This document shows positions 1 through 5,363 of a stretch of 5,363 nt of DNA, one piece after another. A model generated the notes under the pieces. The model was not told the DNA's origin. It ran no database searches and worked only from the letters and a program-made list of their open reading frames with translations. Within the stretch, counting starts at the first letter, position 1. Every line of letters begins with the position of its first letter. Source of the DNA: JAQIBY01 sp051747965 (GTDB taxonomy: Bacteria; Bacteroidota; Bacteroidia; Bacteroidales; ML635J-15); assembly GCA_051747965.1 (NCBI GenBank), contig JBNJGS010000103.1, positions 1 to 5,363 on the forward strand, in the 5' to 3' direction. The position numbers and the translations under genes were made by a program.

Positions 1-21
1 ATTTTTGCTTGCAAGGCTCCC

Positions 22-58
22 CCATACGGGATCACGTACGGTTTTGCCGGATAAAACC
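22..58. repeat. Two adjoining small inverted repeats
   Basis: The first is a 7-bp stem (22-28 with 35-41) around a 6-base loop. It has one A·C mismatch if transcribed from the plus strand, which becomes a G·U wobble if transcribed from the minus strand, so a minus-strand RNA would fold better. The second is a perfect 6-bp stem, GGTTTT (40-45) with AAAACC (53-58), around a 7-base loop. The two share bases 40-41 and are therefore alternative or stacked folds. Neither is followed by a T-run on the plus strand, so they are not an obvious intrinsic terminator. Function unknown. Confidence 0.45.
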
Positions 59-85
59 AGCCGGAAAATGTGTTGAAAAATTGTT

Positions 86-106
86 GGTGCAATGTGCCGG
101 TGCACC
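86..106. repeat. 6-bp inverted repeat GGTGCA/TGCACC
   Basis: A perfect 6-bp GC-rich stem, 86-91 with 101-106, encloses a 9-base loop. No T-run follows (the next bases are CTGA), so it is not a typical terminator. A repeat of this length can arise by chance; it is listed because it is the third hairpin in 110 bases. Confidence 0.35.
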
Positions 107-222
107 CTGACATGTGATGGATAATGTGAATTGGAATCAAGGCTTCAGTGACCGGAAACCTTTAAACTTTTTTGTTGTTCGCATTGTTACTTGATTAAAT
201 GGAACCAAAAACTCGATAATTT

Positions 223-1236
223 ATGGCAAAATTAAATGTTACTTATATGGGGCTTTCGCTCAATAGTCCAATTGTTATAGGTGCCAGTAATCTGGTGGAA
301 AAAGAAAATTCTTTACGTCAGCTTCAGGAAAACGGGGCTGGTGCAGTGGTTTTTAAATCTCTTTTTGAAGAGCAATTGCATCTTGAAGATCTTGAGATGT
401 CAGAAATTACAGATGAAATGGACAACCGACATGCTGAAATGCCGGATATGTTTCCCAATATTGAGCATGGTGGTAGCAGAGAGCACATTCATAAATTTAA
501 AAATGCTCGTAAAATACTTGATATTCCTCTGATTGCAAGTATCAATGCTGTATATAAGGAATCCTGGCCTGTATTTGCCAAAGAGTTTGAAAAAGCCGGT
601 GCAGATGGTTTGGAACTGAATTTTTATGCTGTCCCCAGTAGTTTTGATAAAAGTTCAGCAGAAATTGAAGAAGAACAGGTTGAAATCGTACGGGAAGTTA
701 AAAAGGCAGTGAGCATTCCGGTGAGTGTTAAGCTTAGTCCGCAGTATGCCAATATTCTGAATTTGGTGAAACGCATGGATGATGCCGGTGCCGATGCTTT
801 TGTCTTGTTTAACCGATTGTTCGAGCCACAGATAGATACAAAAAAGGAAGAGCATGTTGTGAATTTTGAGTTGAGTGAACCGGGAGATCAACGACAGGCT
901 TTGCGTTTTGCAGGTTTGTTGTATGACAATATCAAGGCTGATATCGTTAGTTCAGGCGGCATTTTTGAAGCATCTGACATAGCATCTATGATTCTGGCTG
1001 GCGCCGACAGCGTACAAATGGTTTCGGCAGTTTACATGCATCAGCCTGCTCATGTTGCGAAACAACTCAAAGAACTTGATGCCTGGATGGAAAAACACAA
1101 TTACGGGTCACTGGAAGATTTCAAAGGTAAACTTTCACAAAAAAATGTATCGGATAACCGTATTTATAAGCGTGCCCAGTATGTTGACCTCTTGCTGAAA
1201 GCAAATAATGTGTTTAAAAAGTATCCAATGCCTTAA
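223..1236 (+). CDS. Dihydroorotate dehydrogenase-like FMN flavoprotein
   Basis: This 337-residue protein has the fold signature of the class 1 dihydroorotate dehydrogenase family, an FMN-binding TIM barrel that is normally a cytoplasmic pyrimidine-synthesis enzyme. Family features visible are the N-terminal ASN motif (21-23) with K45, the SINA stretch with N108, LELN (130-133), VKLSP with K170, FN at 196-197, and the C-terminal phosphate-binding SSGGI (243-247) followed by AGADSVQM (259-266). FMN binding therefore looks intact. The segment after N133 reads FYAVP where true enzymes have N-x-S-C-P-N, so the catalytic cysteine is missing, and the whole protein contains no cysteine. I infer that it is a paralogue of unknown substrate and not the housekeeping PyrD, hence no symbol. 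The ATG at 223 puts the conserved barrel start at about residue 8. There is no Shine-Dalgarno sequence, as is usual in Bacteroidota. It appears monocistronic, ending at a terminator 40 bases downstream. Confidence 0.88.
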   Translation: MAKLNVTYMGLSLNSPIVIGASNLVEKENSLRQLQENGAGAVVFKSLFEEQLHLEDLEMSEITDEMDNRHAEMPDMFPNIEHGGSREHIHKFKNARKILDIPLIASINAVYKESWPVFAKEFEKAGADGLELNFYAVPSSFDKSSAEIEEEQVEIVREVKKAVSIPVSVKLSPQYANILNLVKRMDDAGADAFVLFNRLFEPQIDTKKEEHVVNFELSEPGDQRQALRFAGLLYDNIKADIVSSGGIFEASDIASMILAGADSVQMVSAVYMHQPAHVAKQLKELDAWMEKHNYGSLEDFKGKLSQKNVSDNRIYKRAQYVDLLLKANNVFKKYPMP

Positions 1237-1260
1237 ACGGCAATGCAATCAGTCTGTATC

Positions 1261-1276
1261 TGAAAAATATTTTTCA
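1261..1276. repeat. Perfect 16-bp AT-rich palindrome
   Basis: TGAAAAATATTTTTCA is its own reverse complement over all 16 bases and has no central spacer. It sits 24 bases after the stop codon of the flavoprotein gene and abuts the terminator stem, sharing base 1276. It may simply extend terminator structure, or be a protein-binding site; sequence alone does not decide. Confidence 0.6.
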
Positions 1277-1311
1277 AACATCACCCGGGTCTTCCGCAGT
1301 GATGTTTTTTT
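1276..1311 (+). terminator. Intrinsic terminator of the flavoprotein gene
   Basis: A perfect 9-bp stem, AAACATCAC (1276-1284) with GTGATGTTT (1299-1307), encloses a 14-base loop that can form an inner CGG/CCG helix (1286-1288 with 1294-1296). The 3' arm runs into seven consecutive T residues (1305-1311). This is a classical rho-independent terminator 40 bases after the stop at 1234-1236. It separates this gene from nhaA. Confidence 0.9.
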
Positions 1312-1357
1312 GTGATGCCTTTTGTTTTTCTTTGGAAAGTAAAGCTTATGATCTTTT

Positions 1358-1381
1358 GATTGATGCAAAAAGCATTCAATC
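1358..1381. repeat. Imperfect hairpin upstream of the nhaA promoter
   Basis: GATTGATGC (1358-1366) pairs with GCATTCAATC (1372-1381) around an AAAAA loop, giving nine base pairs with one bulged T in the 3' arm. It lies between the upstream terminator and the nhaA promoter, roughly 85 bases before that promoter, so it should not be in either predicted transcript. An operator or a chance repeat are both possible. Confidence 0.45.
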
Positions 1382-1438
1382 TGGTATTGTACCCTTGCCT
1401 GATTATCCTGTTCATAAACACATAAAGGTTTTCCATGA

Positions 1439-1473
1439 TTTTGATGAATTTTTTTAAAAAAAGATTAATTTTG
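1439..1473 (+). promoter_or_regulatory. Predicted Bacteroidota promoter of nhaA
   Basis: TAATTTTG at 1466-1473 matches the Bacteroidota -7 consensus TAnnTTTG exactly. A TTTTG at 1439-1443 could be the -33 element, with a 22-base gap that is slightly longer than usual. Transcription would begin near 1478-1480, giving a leader of about 25 bases before the ATG at 1504. That leader has no Shine-Dalgarno sequence but is A-rich just before the start. The match to consensus is seen; promoter activity is inferred. Confidence 0.65.
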
Positions 1474-1503
1474 GCGTTTTTAAACTGACAAACAACTTAT
1501 AAG

Positions 1504-2832
1504 ATGAGCGCGAAAACAACAACCTCAGGAAGGGTATTTACTACGGCCAGAATAACAGAGGCCCTGCGTAGATTTTTGAAATCAGGTACAACCGGTGGTA
1601 TATTTTTGTTGGTTGCAGCCCTGGTGGCGATGATTATTGCCAACTCCTCTGCCCGGGAATGGTACGAGCACTTTTTACATGCACATTTCACAATCGGCAA
1701 CTTTTCAGAAAGTGTTCACTTCTGGGTAAACGATGCCCTGATGGTTATTTTCTTTTTTGTGGTTGGGCTTGAAATCAAGCGCGAAATACTGGTTGGAGAA
1801 CTTTCATCCGTCAGACAGGCAATGTTGCCGGTTGTGGCCGCTCTTGGTGGTATGGTTGTTCCGATTACCATCTTCTTTATCCTGAATGGAGGTCAGCCCG
1901 GATCAGAAGGTTGGGGTATACCCATGGCAACAGATATCGCCTTTGCTATCGGTATTCTGAGCCTCTTGGGTAAACGTGTGCCCTTGAGCCTTAAGGTATT
2001 CCTGGTGGCTTTTGCCATTGTTGATGATATGGGAGCTGTGATTGTCATCGCCATTTTCTATAGCGGACAAATCGGATGGGCCGCACTGGGTGCTGCCGCT
2101 GCTATACTGCTGCTGCTGTATTATCTTGGCAAAAGAGGCATCCACAACCGTACAGTATTTGTCCTGATTGGTATTGTGGTGTGGTATCTTTTCCTCAAAT
2201 CAGGAGTACACACTACCATCGCAGGTGTTCTGCTGGCACTTACTTTGCCTATTAAAGCCAAACTCACCGGCAATAAATTTGCAAAAAACATTGAAGATGA
2301 AGTTCAAAAACTGACCGGTACACTCAAAGAGAAACAAAAAGCTTTCACACATGAGCAGCTTGACCTGATTGAAAAGGTTAAGCGTTATGCCAATGAAGTT
2401 ATCAATCCCCTGCAATGGTTTGAAAATAAACTTCACAGATTCACCATGCTCGTTATCATGCCAATATTCGCCTTTGTAAATGCGGGAGTGTATGTTGGCG
2501 GTGTTGAAGGATCCATATTCCAGGGTTTGTCTCTTTCCATTATTGCAGGTTTGTTCCTTGGAAAACTTCTGGGCGTGTTTACATTTTCCTGGCTGGCCGC
2601 CAAATTTAAAATTGCCAGTCTGCCCGCACATACCAGATGGAAAGATATGGTTGGCGTAGCTCTCCTTGGTGGTGTTGGGTTTACCATGTCTCTGTTTATC
2701 GCCAATCTGTCATTCGAGGCAGGTTCCGGCTTGCTTGACCAGGCCAAAATCGGTATCCTTGCTGCTTCCGGAATCTCTGCAATCGTTGGCTTGAGCTACC
2801 TGGCAGTAGTGTTGTCAAAGAATAAGGCATAG
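1504..2832 (+). CDS. nhaA: Na+/H+ antiporter NhaA
   Basis: This inner-membrane antiporter expels Na+ or Li+ in exchange for protons, serving salt and pH homeostasis. The 442 residues are strongly hydrophobic and carry the family's functional residues: D77 in WVNDALM, D144 in MATDIAF and the D174-D175 pair in AIVDDMGA, corresponding by my alignment to E. coli D65, D133 and the ion-binding D163-D164. H236 in SGVHTTIAG matches H225, and K354 in FLGKLLG matches K300. It is longer than the 388-residue E. coli protein, mostly because of a charged cytoplasmic insertion at about residues 252-300 between TM VIII and TM IX. The N-terminal ~25 residues are hydrophilic and cytoplasmic; the first membrane helix begins near G31. 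The gene has its own promoter and terminator, so it is probably transcribed alone. No nhaR-like regulator is present in the window. Confidence 0.96.
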   Translation: MSAKTTTSGRVFTTARITEALRRFLKSGTTGGIFLLVAALVAMIIANSSAREWYEHFLHAHFTIGNFSESVHFWVNDALMVIFFFVVGLEIKREILVGELSSVRQAMLPVVAALGGMVVPITIFFILNGGQPGSEGWGIPMATDIAFAIGILSLLGKRVPLSLKVFLVAFAIVDDMGAVIVIAIFYSGQIGWAALGAAAAILLLLYYLGKRGIHNRTVFVLIGIVVWYLFLKSGVHTTIAGVLLALTLPIKAKLTGNKFAKNIEDEVQKLTGTLKEKQKAFTHEQLDLIEKVKRYANEVINPLQWFENKLHRFTMLVIMPIFAFVNAGVYVGGVEGSIFQGLSLSIIAGLFLGKLLGVFTFSWLAAKFKIASLPAHTRWKDMVGVALLGGVGFTMSLFIANLSFEAGSGLLDQAKIGILAASGISAIVGLSYLAVVLSKNKA

Positions 2833-2860
2833 AATTTTTCACATAAGCTTTCTCAAATTG

Positions 2861-2894
2861 CACCGGGCGTAATTCTTTTGCGTCCGGTGTTTTT
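2861..2894 (+). terminator. Intrinsic terminator of nhaA
   Basis: CACCGGGCG (2861-2869) pairs with CGTCCGGTG (2881-2889), nine base pairs including one G·U wobble, followed by five T residues (2890-2894). It lies 28 bases after the nhaA stop. Read on the opposite strand the wobble becomes an A·C mismatch and no T-run follows, so it should act mainly on nhaA. I found no convincing terminator for the converging minus-strand gene in 2833-2964. Confidence 0.85.
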
Positions 2895-2964
2895 ATTGAA
2901 TCAAACTTTTGCCTGCCTGGAGGTTGATGATGAAAACGGTCTGAATATTTGTTAAGAGCAAAGA

Positions 2965-4023
2965 CTATTTCCGACCAAACAGCCAGTCCCAGAATCCACA
3001 TCTCTGTTTTTCTGGTTCCCGGGTTTCTTTGCTGTCAGGTTCAACATAGATCGGAGGTGCCTGTTCGCTGAGTAAGGGAGATGAGATGTTTACATACAGC
3101 ATGTTTTGATAAATGCTCAGTCCGTGCATGTGAAAATTCATTCTGCTTTTTGTTATGTGCCGGGACAAACTCTCCTGCTTCTCATTGTCTTCATAATAAG
3201 TTTCCGATTCTTCAGCTTCGTCATACTGGTCCTCAAGATTTTTCAGCCTTGAGATGTGATTCTTTGATTTTTCGCTGATAGCATGCAGAATGCCGGAAAA
3301 ATATGCCTGCCACAAACCCTCCTGACATGAATTTGCGGCGTCAAAACTACCAATTCCTCTGATGGTGTCGTTGTCTCTGTATTTGTATGTGTATCCGGGA
3401 GGAGAATGCCTGTGGCCTGCATCCTTGCTGTACATGCTTACCTCATTTCCATCTGCCTCATAGCGAAATCTGTAATGTACAATTCCTTTATCAGTGCTGT
3501 CGCTGATATTGAGGCTATAAAGTTCTGCCGCCCTGAAGTTTCTTGTGATGCTGGTTTCAAATATTTTAGAGTAATGATCCGCCTCTACTTTCAGGACATG
3601 GTCTTTCGCCGCATCACTGTCATTGTAAGCCATCAATACGATAACTTCTTTGTTTTTGTTGATATATTCATGAATTACCTCAAAATCTGATGTATGATAA
3701 GGCAGCCGGCTGGAGAATTTTCCGAGTTTTTCAATAATTTCTTCCAGTTTATATGTTCTGTGTGCTTCTGTTTCACTTTGATAATGTTCTGATGTGTAGG
3801 CTATTTCCACATCCCGCAACAATGCAATCATGGCCATTGCTCTCGTTTTCGCCTGTAGCTGTGCCAGAGAATCATTTTCCATCCGCGGATCTGAAATCCC
3901 AATGGCTGTCTGTTCACCATATAGCGGAATTTGCTTTATCCAATCCGGCGATTGATAATACTGGGCTTTGGCTGTAAAAGCAAAAACCAACATGAATCCG
4001 GCAATAAAATATAATTTAGTCAT
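2965..4023 (-). CDS. Exported protein of unknown function, LPP20-like
   Basis: I do not recognise a named protein. The 352 residues begin with a Sec signal peptide: K3, a hydrophobic core (about 4-17), then AKA at 18-20 and cleavage before Q21. There is no lipobox cysteine, so it should be a soluble periplasmic protein, not a lipoprotein. The mature N-terminus resembles LPP20-family domains: PDW at 26-28, then AIGIS (40-44) and a helix with regularly spaced alanines (54-68). A similar GIGS (223-226) plus helix recurs in the second half. Residues 262-285 are acidic and tyrosine-containing. A proline-rich charged linker (322-340) leads to an aromatic tail, CGFWDWLFGRK. Only two cysteines remain after cleavage, C233 and C342. 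I chose the ATG at 4023 because it gives the signal peptide and lies just after a promoter; the frame stays open to 4194, but that extension overlaps rimO. Confidence 0.82.
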   Translation of the reverse strand: MTKLYFIAGFMLVFAFTAKAQYYQSPDWIKQIPLYGEQTAIGISDPRMENDSLAQLQAKTRAMAMIALLRDVEIAYTSEHYQSETEAHRTYKLEEIIEKLGKFSSRLPYHTSDFEVIHEYINKNKEVIVLMAYNDSDAAKDHVLKVEADHYSKIFETSITRNFRAAELYSLNISDSTDKGIVHYRFRYEADGNEVSMYSKDAGHRHSPPGYTYKYRDNDTIRGIGSFDAANSCQEGLWQAYFSGILHAISEKSKNHISRLKNLEDQYDEAEESETYYEDNEKQESLSRHITKSRMNFHMHGLSIYQNMLYVNISSPLLSEQAPPIYVEPDSKETREPEKQRCGFWDWLFGRK

Positions 4024-4032
4024 TTGTCTGCG

Positions 4033-4040
4033 TATATTTG
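4033..4040 (+). promoter_or_regulatory. Predicted -7 element of rimO promoter
   Basis: TATATTTG fits the TAnnTTTG consensus exactly. Transcription should start near 4045-4048, giving a leader of roughly 15-18 bases before the ATG at 4063. I see no clear TTTG -33 element at the expected distance. It abuts the opposite-strand element at 4041-4048. Confidence 0.6.
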
Positions 4041-4048
4041 CAAAAATA
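4041..4048 (-). promoter_or_regulatory. Predicted -7 element of the exported-protein promoter
   Basis: Read on the minus strand this is TATTTTTG, an exact match to TAnnTTTG. Transcription would start near 4036-4033, about 10-13 bases before the ATG at 4023. No clear -33 element is visible. Together with 4033-4040 it forms a 16-base palindrome with seven of eight base pairs matching. Confidence 0.6.
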
Positions 4049-4062
4049 GAATGATTTTGCTG

Positions 4063-5363
4063 ATGGAGAAAATAAAACGCGCAAATTTGATCACCATGGG
4101 ATGCTCCAAGAATCTTGTGGATTCTGAAAAGCTTGCCTGGCAATTGCAGCAACAAGGCTGGGAAACGGAACACGAAGCTGAAAACTGGGTGCATGATATC
4201 GTTTTTCTTAATACCTGTGGCTTCATAAATGATGCCAAAGAGGAGAGCATTGAAATGATTTTCGACCTTCTTACAGCAAAATCGGAGGGCAAGATCGGAA
4301 AAATTGTTGTTTTTGGCTGTTTGGTGGAGCGTTATGGTAAGCAGCTTAAGGCCGAGCTCCCTGAAGTGGATGCCTGGATGGGGAATTATTCCACTCCCCT
4401 GATGATGAAACTTCTTGATCTTGAAAAAAGCAATTCGGAAAAACGCATCAATTCAGCATTGGGGCATTATGCCTACCTTAAAATAGCCGAAGGATGCGAT
4501 CGTAAATGTTCGTATTGTGCCATTCCGCTGATCAAGGGAAAGTACATTTCCCGGCCGGTGGATGCTGTCGTGAAAGAGGCTGAACTTCTGGCATCCGAGG
4601 GTGTAAAGGAGTTGTTGGTTATTGCACAGGATCTGAGCTTTTATGGTCTGGATGTGGATGGGAAAAATTATTTGCCCGAACTGGTAAATAAGCTTACTGC
4701 CATTGATGGCATCGAATGGGTGCGGCTGCATTACCTGTATCCCAACGCGTTTCCCACAGAAATTCTGGATATGATGCGCGATAATCCCAAGCTGTGTGCT
4801 TACCTGGACATTCCATTGCAGCATATCAGTGATTCTGTTTTAAAAAAGATGCGAAGAGCTACCAATCGCAGGCAAACGGAAGGCATATTGAAGGCGGCCA
4901 GAGAAAAAGTGCCGGGCATTGCTTTACGCACCACCATGCTCGTTGGTCATCCCGGTGAAACGGAGGCTGATTTTCAGGAATTGCTGGAATTTGTTGATAA
5001 ATGGAAATTCGATCGTCTGGGCGTGTTTGCCTACAGCGAAGAGGAGGGAACCTGGGGCGCAGAGCGATTTGATGACAGCATCCCGGAAGAAATCAAGCAG
5101 GAGAGGGCAGAGGCATTAATGAACCTGCAGGAAGGCATTTCACTGGAGCTGAATCAGCAAAAAGTGGGTAATCATCTGAAGGTTATCATTGATCGCCGTG
5201 AAGGGGGCATGCTGGTTGGCCGCAGCGAATACGATTCGGTAGAAGTTGATAATGAAATATTTATTGACACTGAGCAGGATGTGGAGCCCGGAACCTTCTG
5301 TGAGATAGAGATAAGCGCTGCTACTGCTCATGAACTGGAAGGCAGACTGATAAAAATATTACC
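4063..5363 (+). CDS. rimO: Ribosomal protein S12 methylthiotransferase RimO (3' end cut)
   Basis: RimO is a cytoplasmic radical-SAM enzyme that adds a methylthio group to an aspartate of ribosomal protein S12. 433 codons are present and no stop is reached; family length suggests only a few residues are missing. The N-terminal UPF0004 domain has its three iron-sulfur cysteines: C14 in MGCSKN, C52 in NTCGF and C86 in VFGC. The radical-SAM motif CDRKCSYC gives C145, C149 and C152. GCSKNLVDSE near the start, LDIPLQHISD and VGHPGETEADF are RimO-type and differ from the MiaB versions. A TRAM domain occupies roughly the last 65 residues. An in-frame ATG at 4051 would add MILL, but the predicted transcription start leaves it almost leaderless, so 4063 is preferred. 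It diverges from the exported-protein gene with only 39 bases between the two start codons. Confidence 0.95.
   Translation, partial: MEKIKRANLITMGCSKNLVDSEKLAWQLQQQGWETEHEAENWVHDIVFLNTCGFINDAKEESIEMIFDLLTAKSEGKIGKIVVFGCLVERYGKQLKAELPEVDAWMGNYSTPLMMKLLDLEKSNSEKRINSALGHYAYLKIAEGCDRKCSYCAIPLIKGKYISRPVDAVVKEAELLASEGVKELLVIAQDLSFYGLDVDGKNYLPELVNKLTAIDGIEWVRLHYLYPNAFPTEILDMMRDNPKLCAYLDIPLQHISDSVLKKMRRATNRRQTEGILKAAREKVPGIALRTTMLVGHPGETEADFQELLEFVDKWKFDRLGVFAYSEEEGTWGAERFDDSIPEEIKQERAEALMNLQEGISLELNQQKVGNHLKVIIDRREGGMLVGRSEYDSVEVDNEIFIDTEQDVEPGTFCEIEISAATAHELEGRLIKIL

Larger units (their letters stand above)
1..222. other. Left-edge region without a confident gene
   Basis: No convincing gene was found here. 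All three plus-strand frames close early (stops at 52-54, 74-76 and 108-110), so the tail of an upstream gene entering from the left is possible in any frame but not recognisable. On the minus strand one frame is open from about position 160 to the edge, with a possible ATG at 114-112 read leftward; its translation matches no family I know. The first 110 bases carry three inverted repeats, listed separately. From about 110 to 222 the sequence becomes AT-rich and is the probable leader of the next gene, but I found no perfect TAnnTTTG element and no Shine-Dalgarno sequence before the ATG at 223. Confidence 0.5.

Noticed and set aside
1..114. Minus-strand ORF running off the left edge from an ATG at 114-112
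   Set aside because: Only 37 open codons with no recognisable motif; such a stretch is fairly likely by chance, and the same DNA is open for 36 codons on the other strand.
1363..1425. 20-codon hydrophobic ORF (starts MQKAF) upstream of nhaA
   Set aside because: It has no ribosome-binding site or promoter match, begins inside the 1358-1381 hairpin, and its length is easily reached by chance.
2200..2747. Two long minus-strand ORFs inside nhaA (2200-2631 and 2433-2747)
   Set aside because: They are antisense shadows of a well-conserved membrane-protein gene and their translations show no family features.
3406..3977. Plus-strand ORFs opposite the exported-protein gene
   Set aside because: Antisense shadows: short, without motifs, and the opposite strand has the signal peptide and promoter.
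4024..4194. 57-residue N-terminal extension of the minus-strand exported protein (start at 4194)
   Set aside because: It is antisense to the conserved start of rimO, lies upstream of the predicted promoter, and would bury the clear signal peptide that begins at 4023.
4453..4824. Minus-strand 123-codon ORF inside rimO
   Set aside because: It is antisense to the radical-SAM core, which is plainly the coding strand.
1..5363. CRISPR array, toxin-antitoxin pair, defence system or intact insertion sequence
   Set aside because: No direct repeats with regular spacing, no transposase, integrase, nuclease or toxin-like protein was found on either strand.

Overview
The window looks like ordinary chromosome from a member of the Bacteroidota. 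The evidence is indirect. Matches to the TAnnTTTG -7 promoter element typical of that phylum precede three of the four genes. No start codon has a recognisable Shine-Dalgarno sequence. RimO and NhaA read like Bacteroidota versions of those families, and base composition is moderately AT-rich. I cannot name a genus from the sequence alone.

Layout. Positions 1-222 hold no confident gene, but the first ~110 bases contain three small inverted repeats. A dihydroorotate dehydrogenase-like flavoprotein gene (223-1236, +) follows and is closed by a clear intrinsic terminator (1276-1311), with a perfect 16-bp AT-rich palindrome just before it. A 267-bp gap (1237-1503) carries that terminator, an imperfect hairpin and a good promoter for nhaA. 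The NhaA-type Na+/H+ antiporter gene (1504-2832, +) also has its own intrinsic terminator (2861-2894). Next, on the minus strand, is a 352-residue exported protein of unknown function with LPP20-like sequence features (2965-4023). It is divergent from rimO (4063 to the right edge, +), the radical-SAM methylthiotransferase that modifies ribosomal protein S12. rimO runs off the window, probably only a few codons short of its end.

The genes do not form an obvious pathway. Three are housekeeping-type functions (flavoenzyme-like protein, ion homeostasis, ribosome modification) and appear to be separate transcription units: two have their own terminators and the last two diverge from a 39-bp gap. 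The most informative regulatory feature is that gap. Two TAnnTTTG elements, one per strand, abut exactly and form a near-perfect 16-bp palindrome, so rimO and the exported protein probably compete for RNA polymerase.

I see no CRISPR array, tRNA, rRNA, intact mobile element or defence system. The points most worth following are the abutting divergent promoters, the complete absence of cysteine from the dihydroorotate dehydrogenase homologue, the duplicated LPP20-like motif in the exported protein, the insertion in the pH-sensing loop of NhaA, and the structured left edge.
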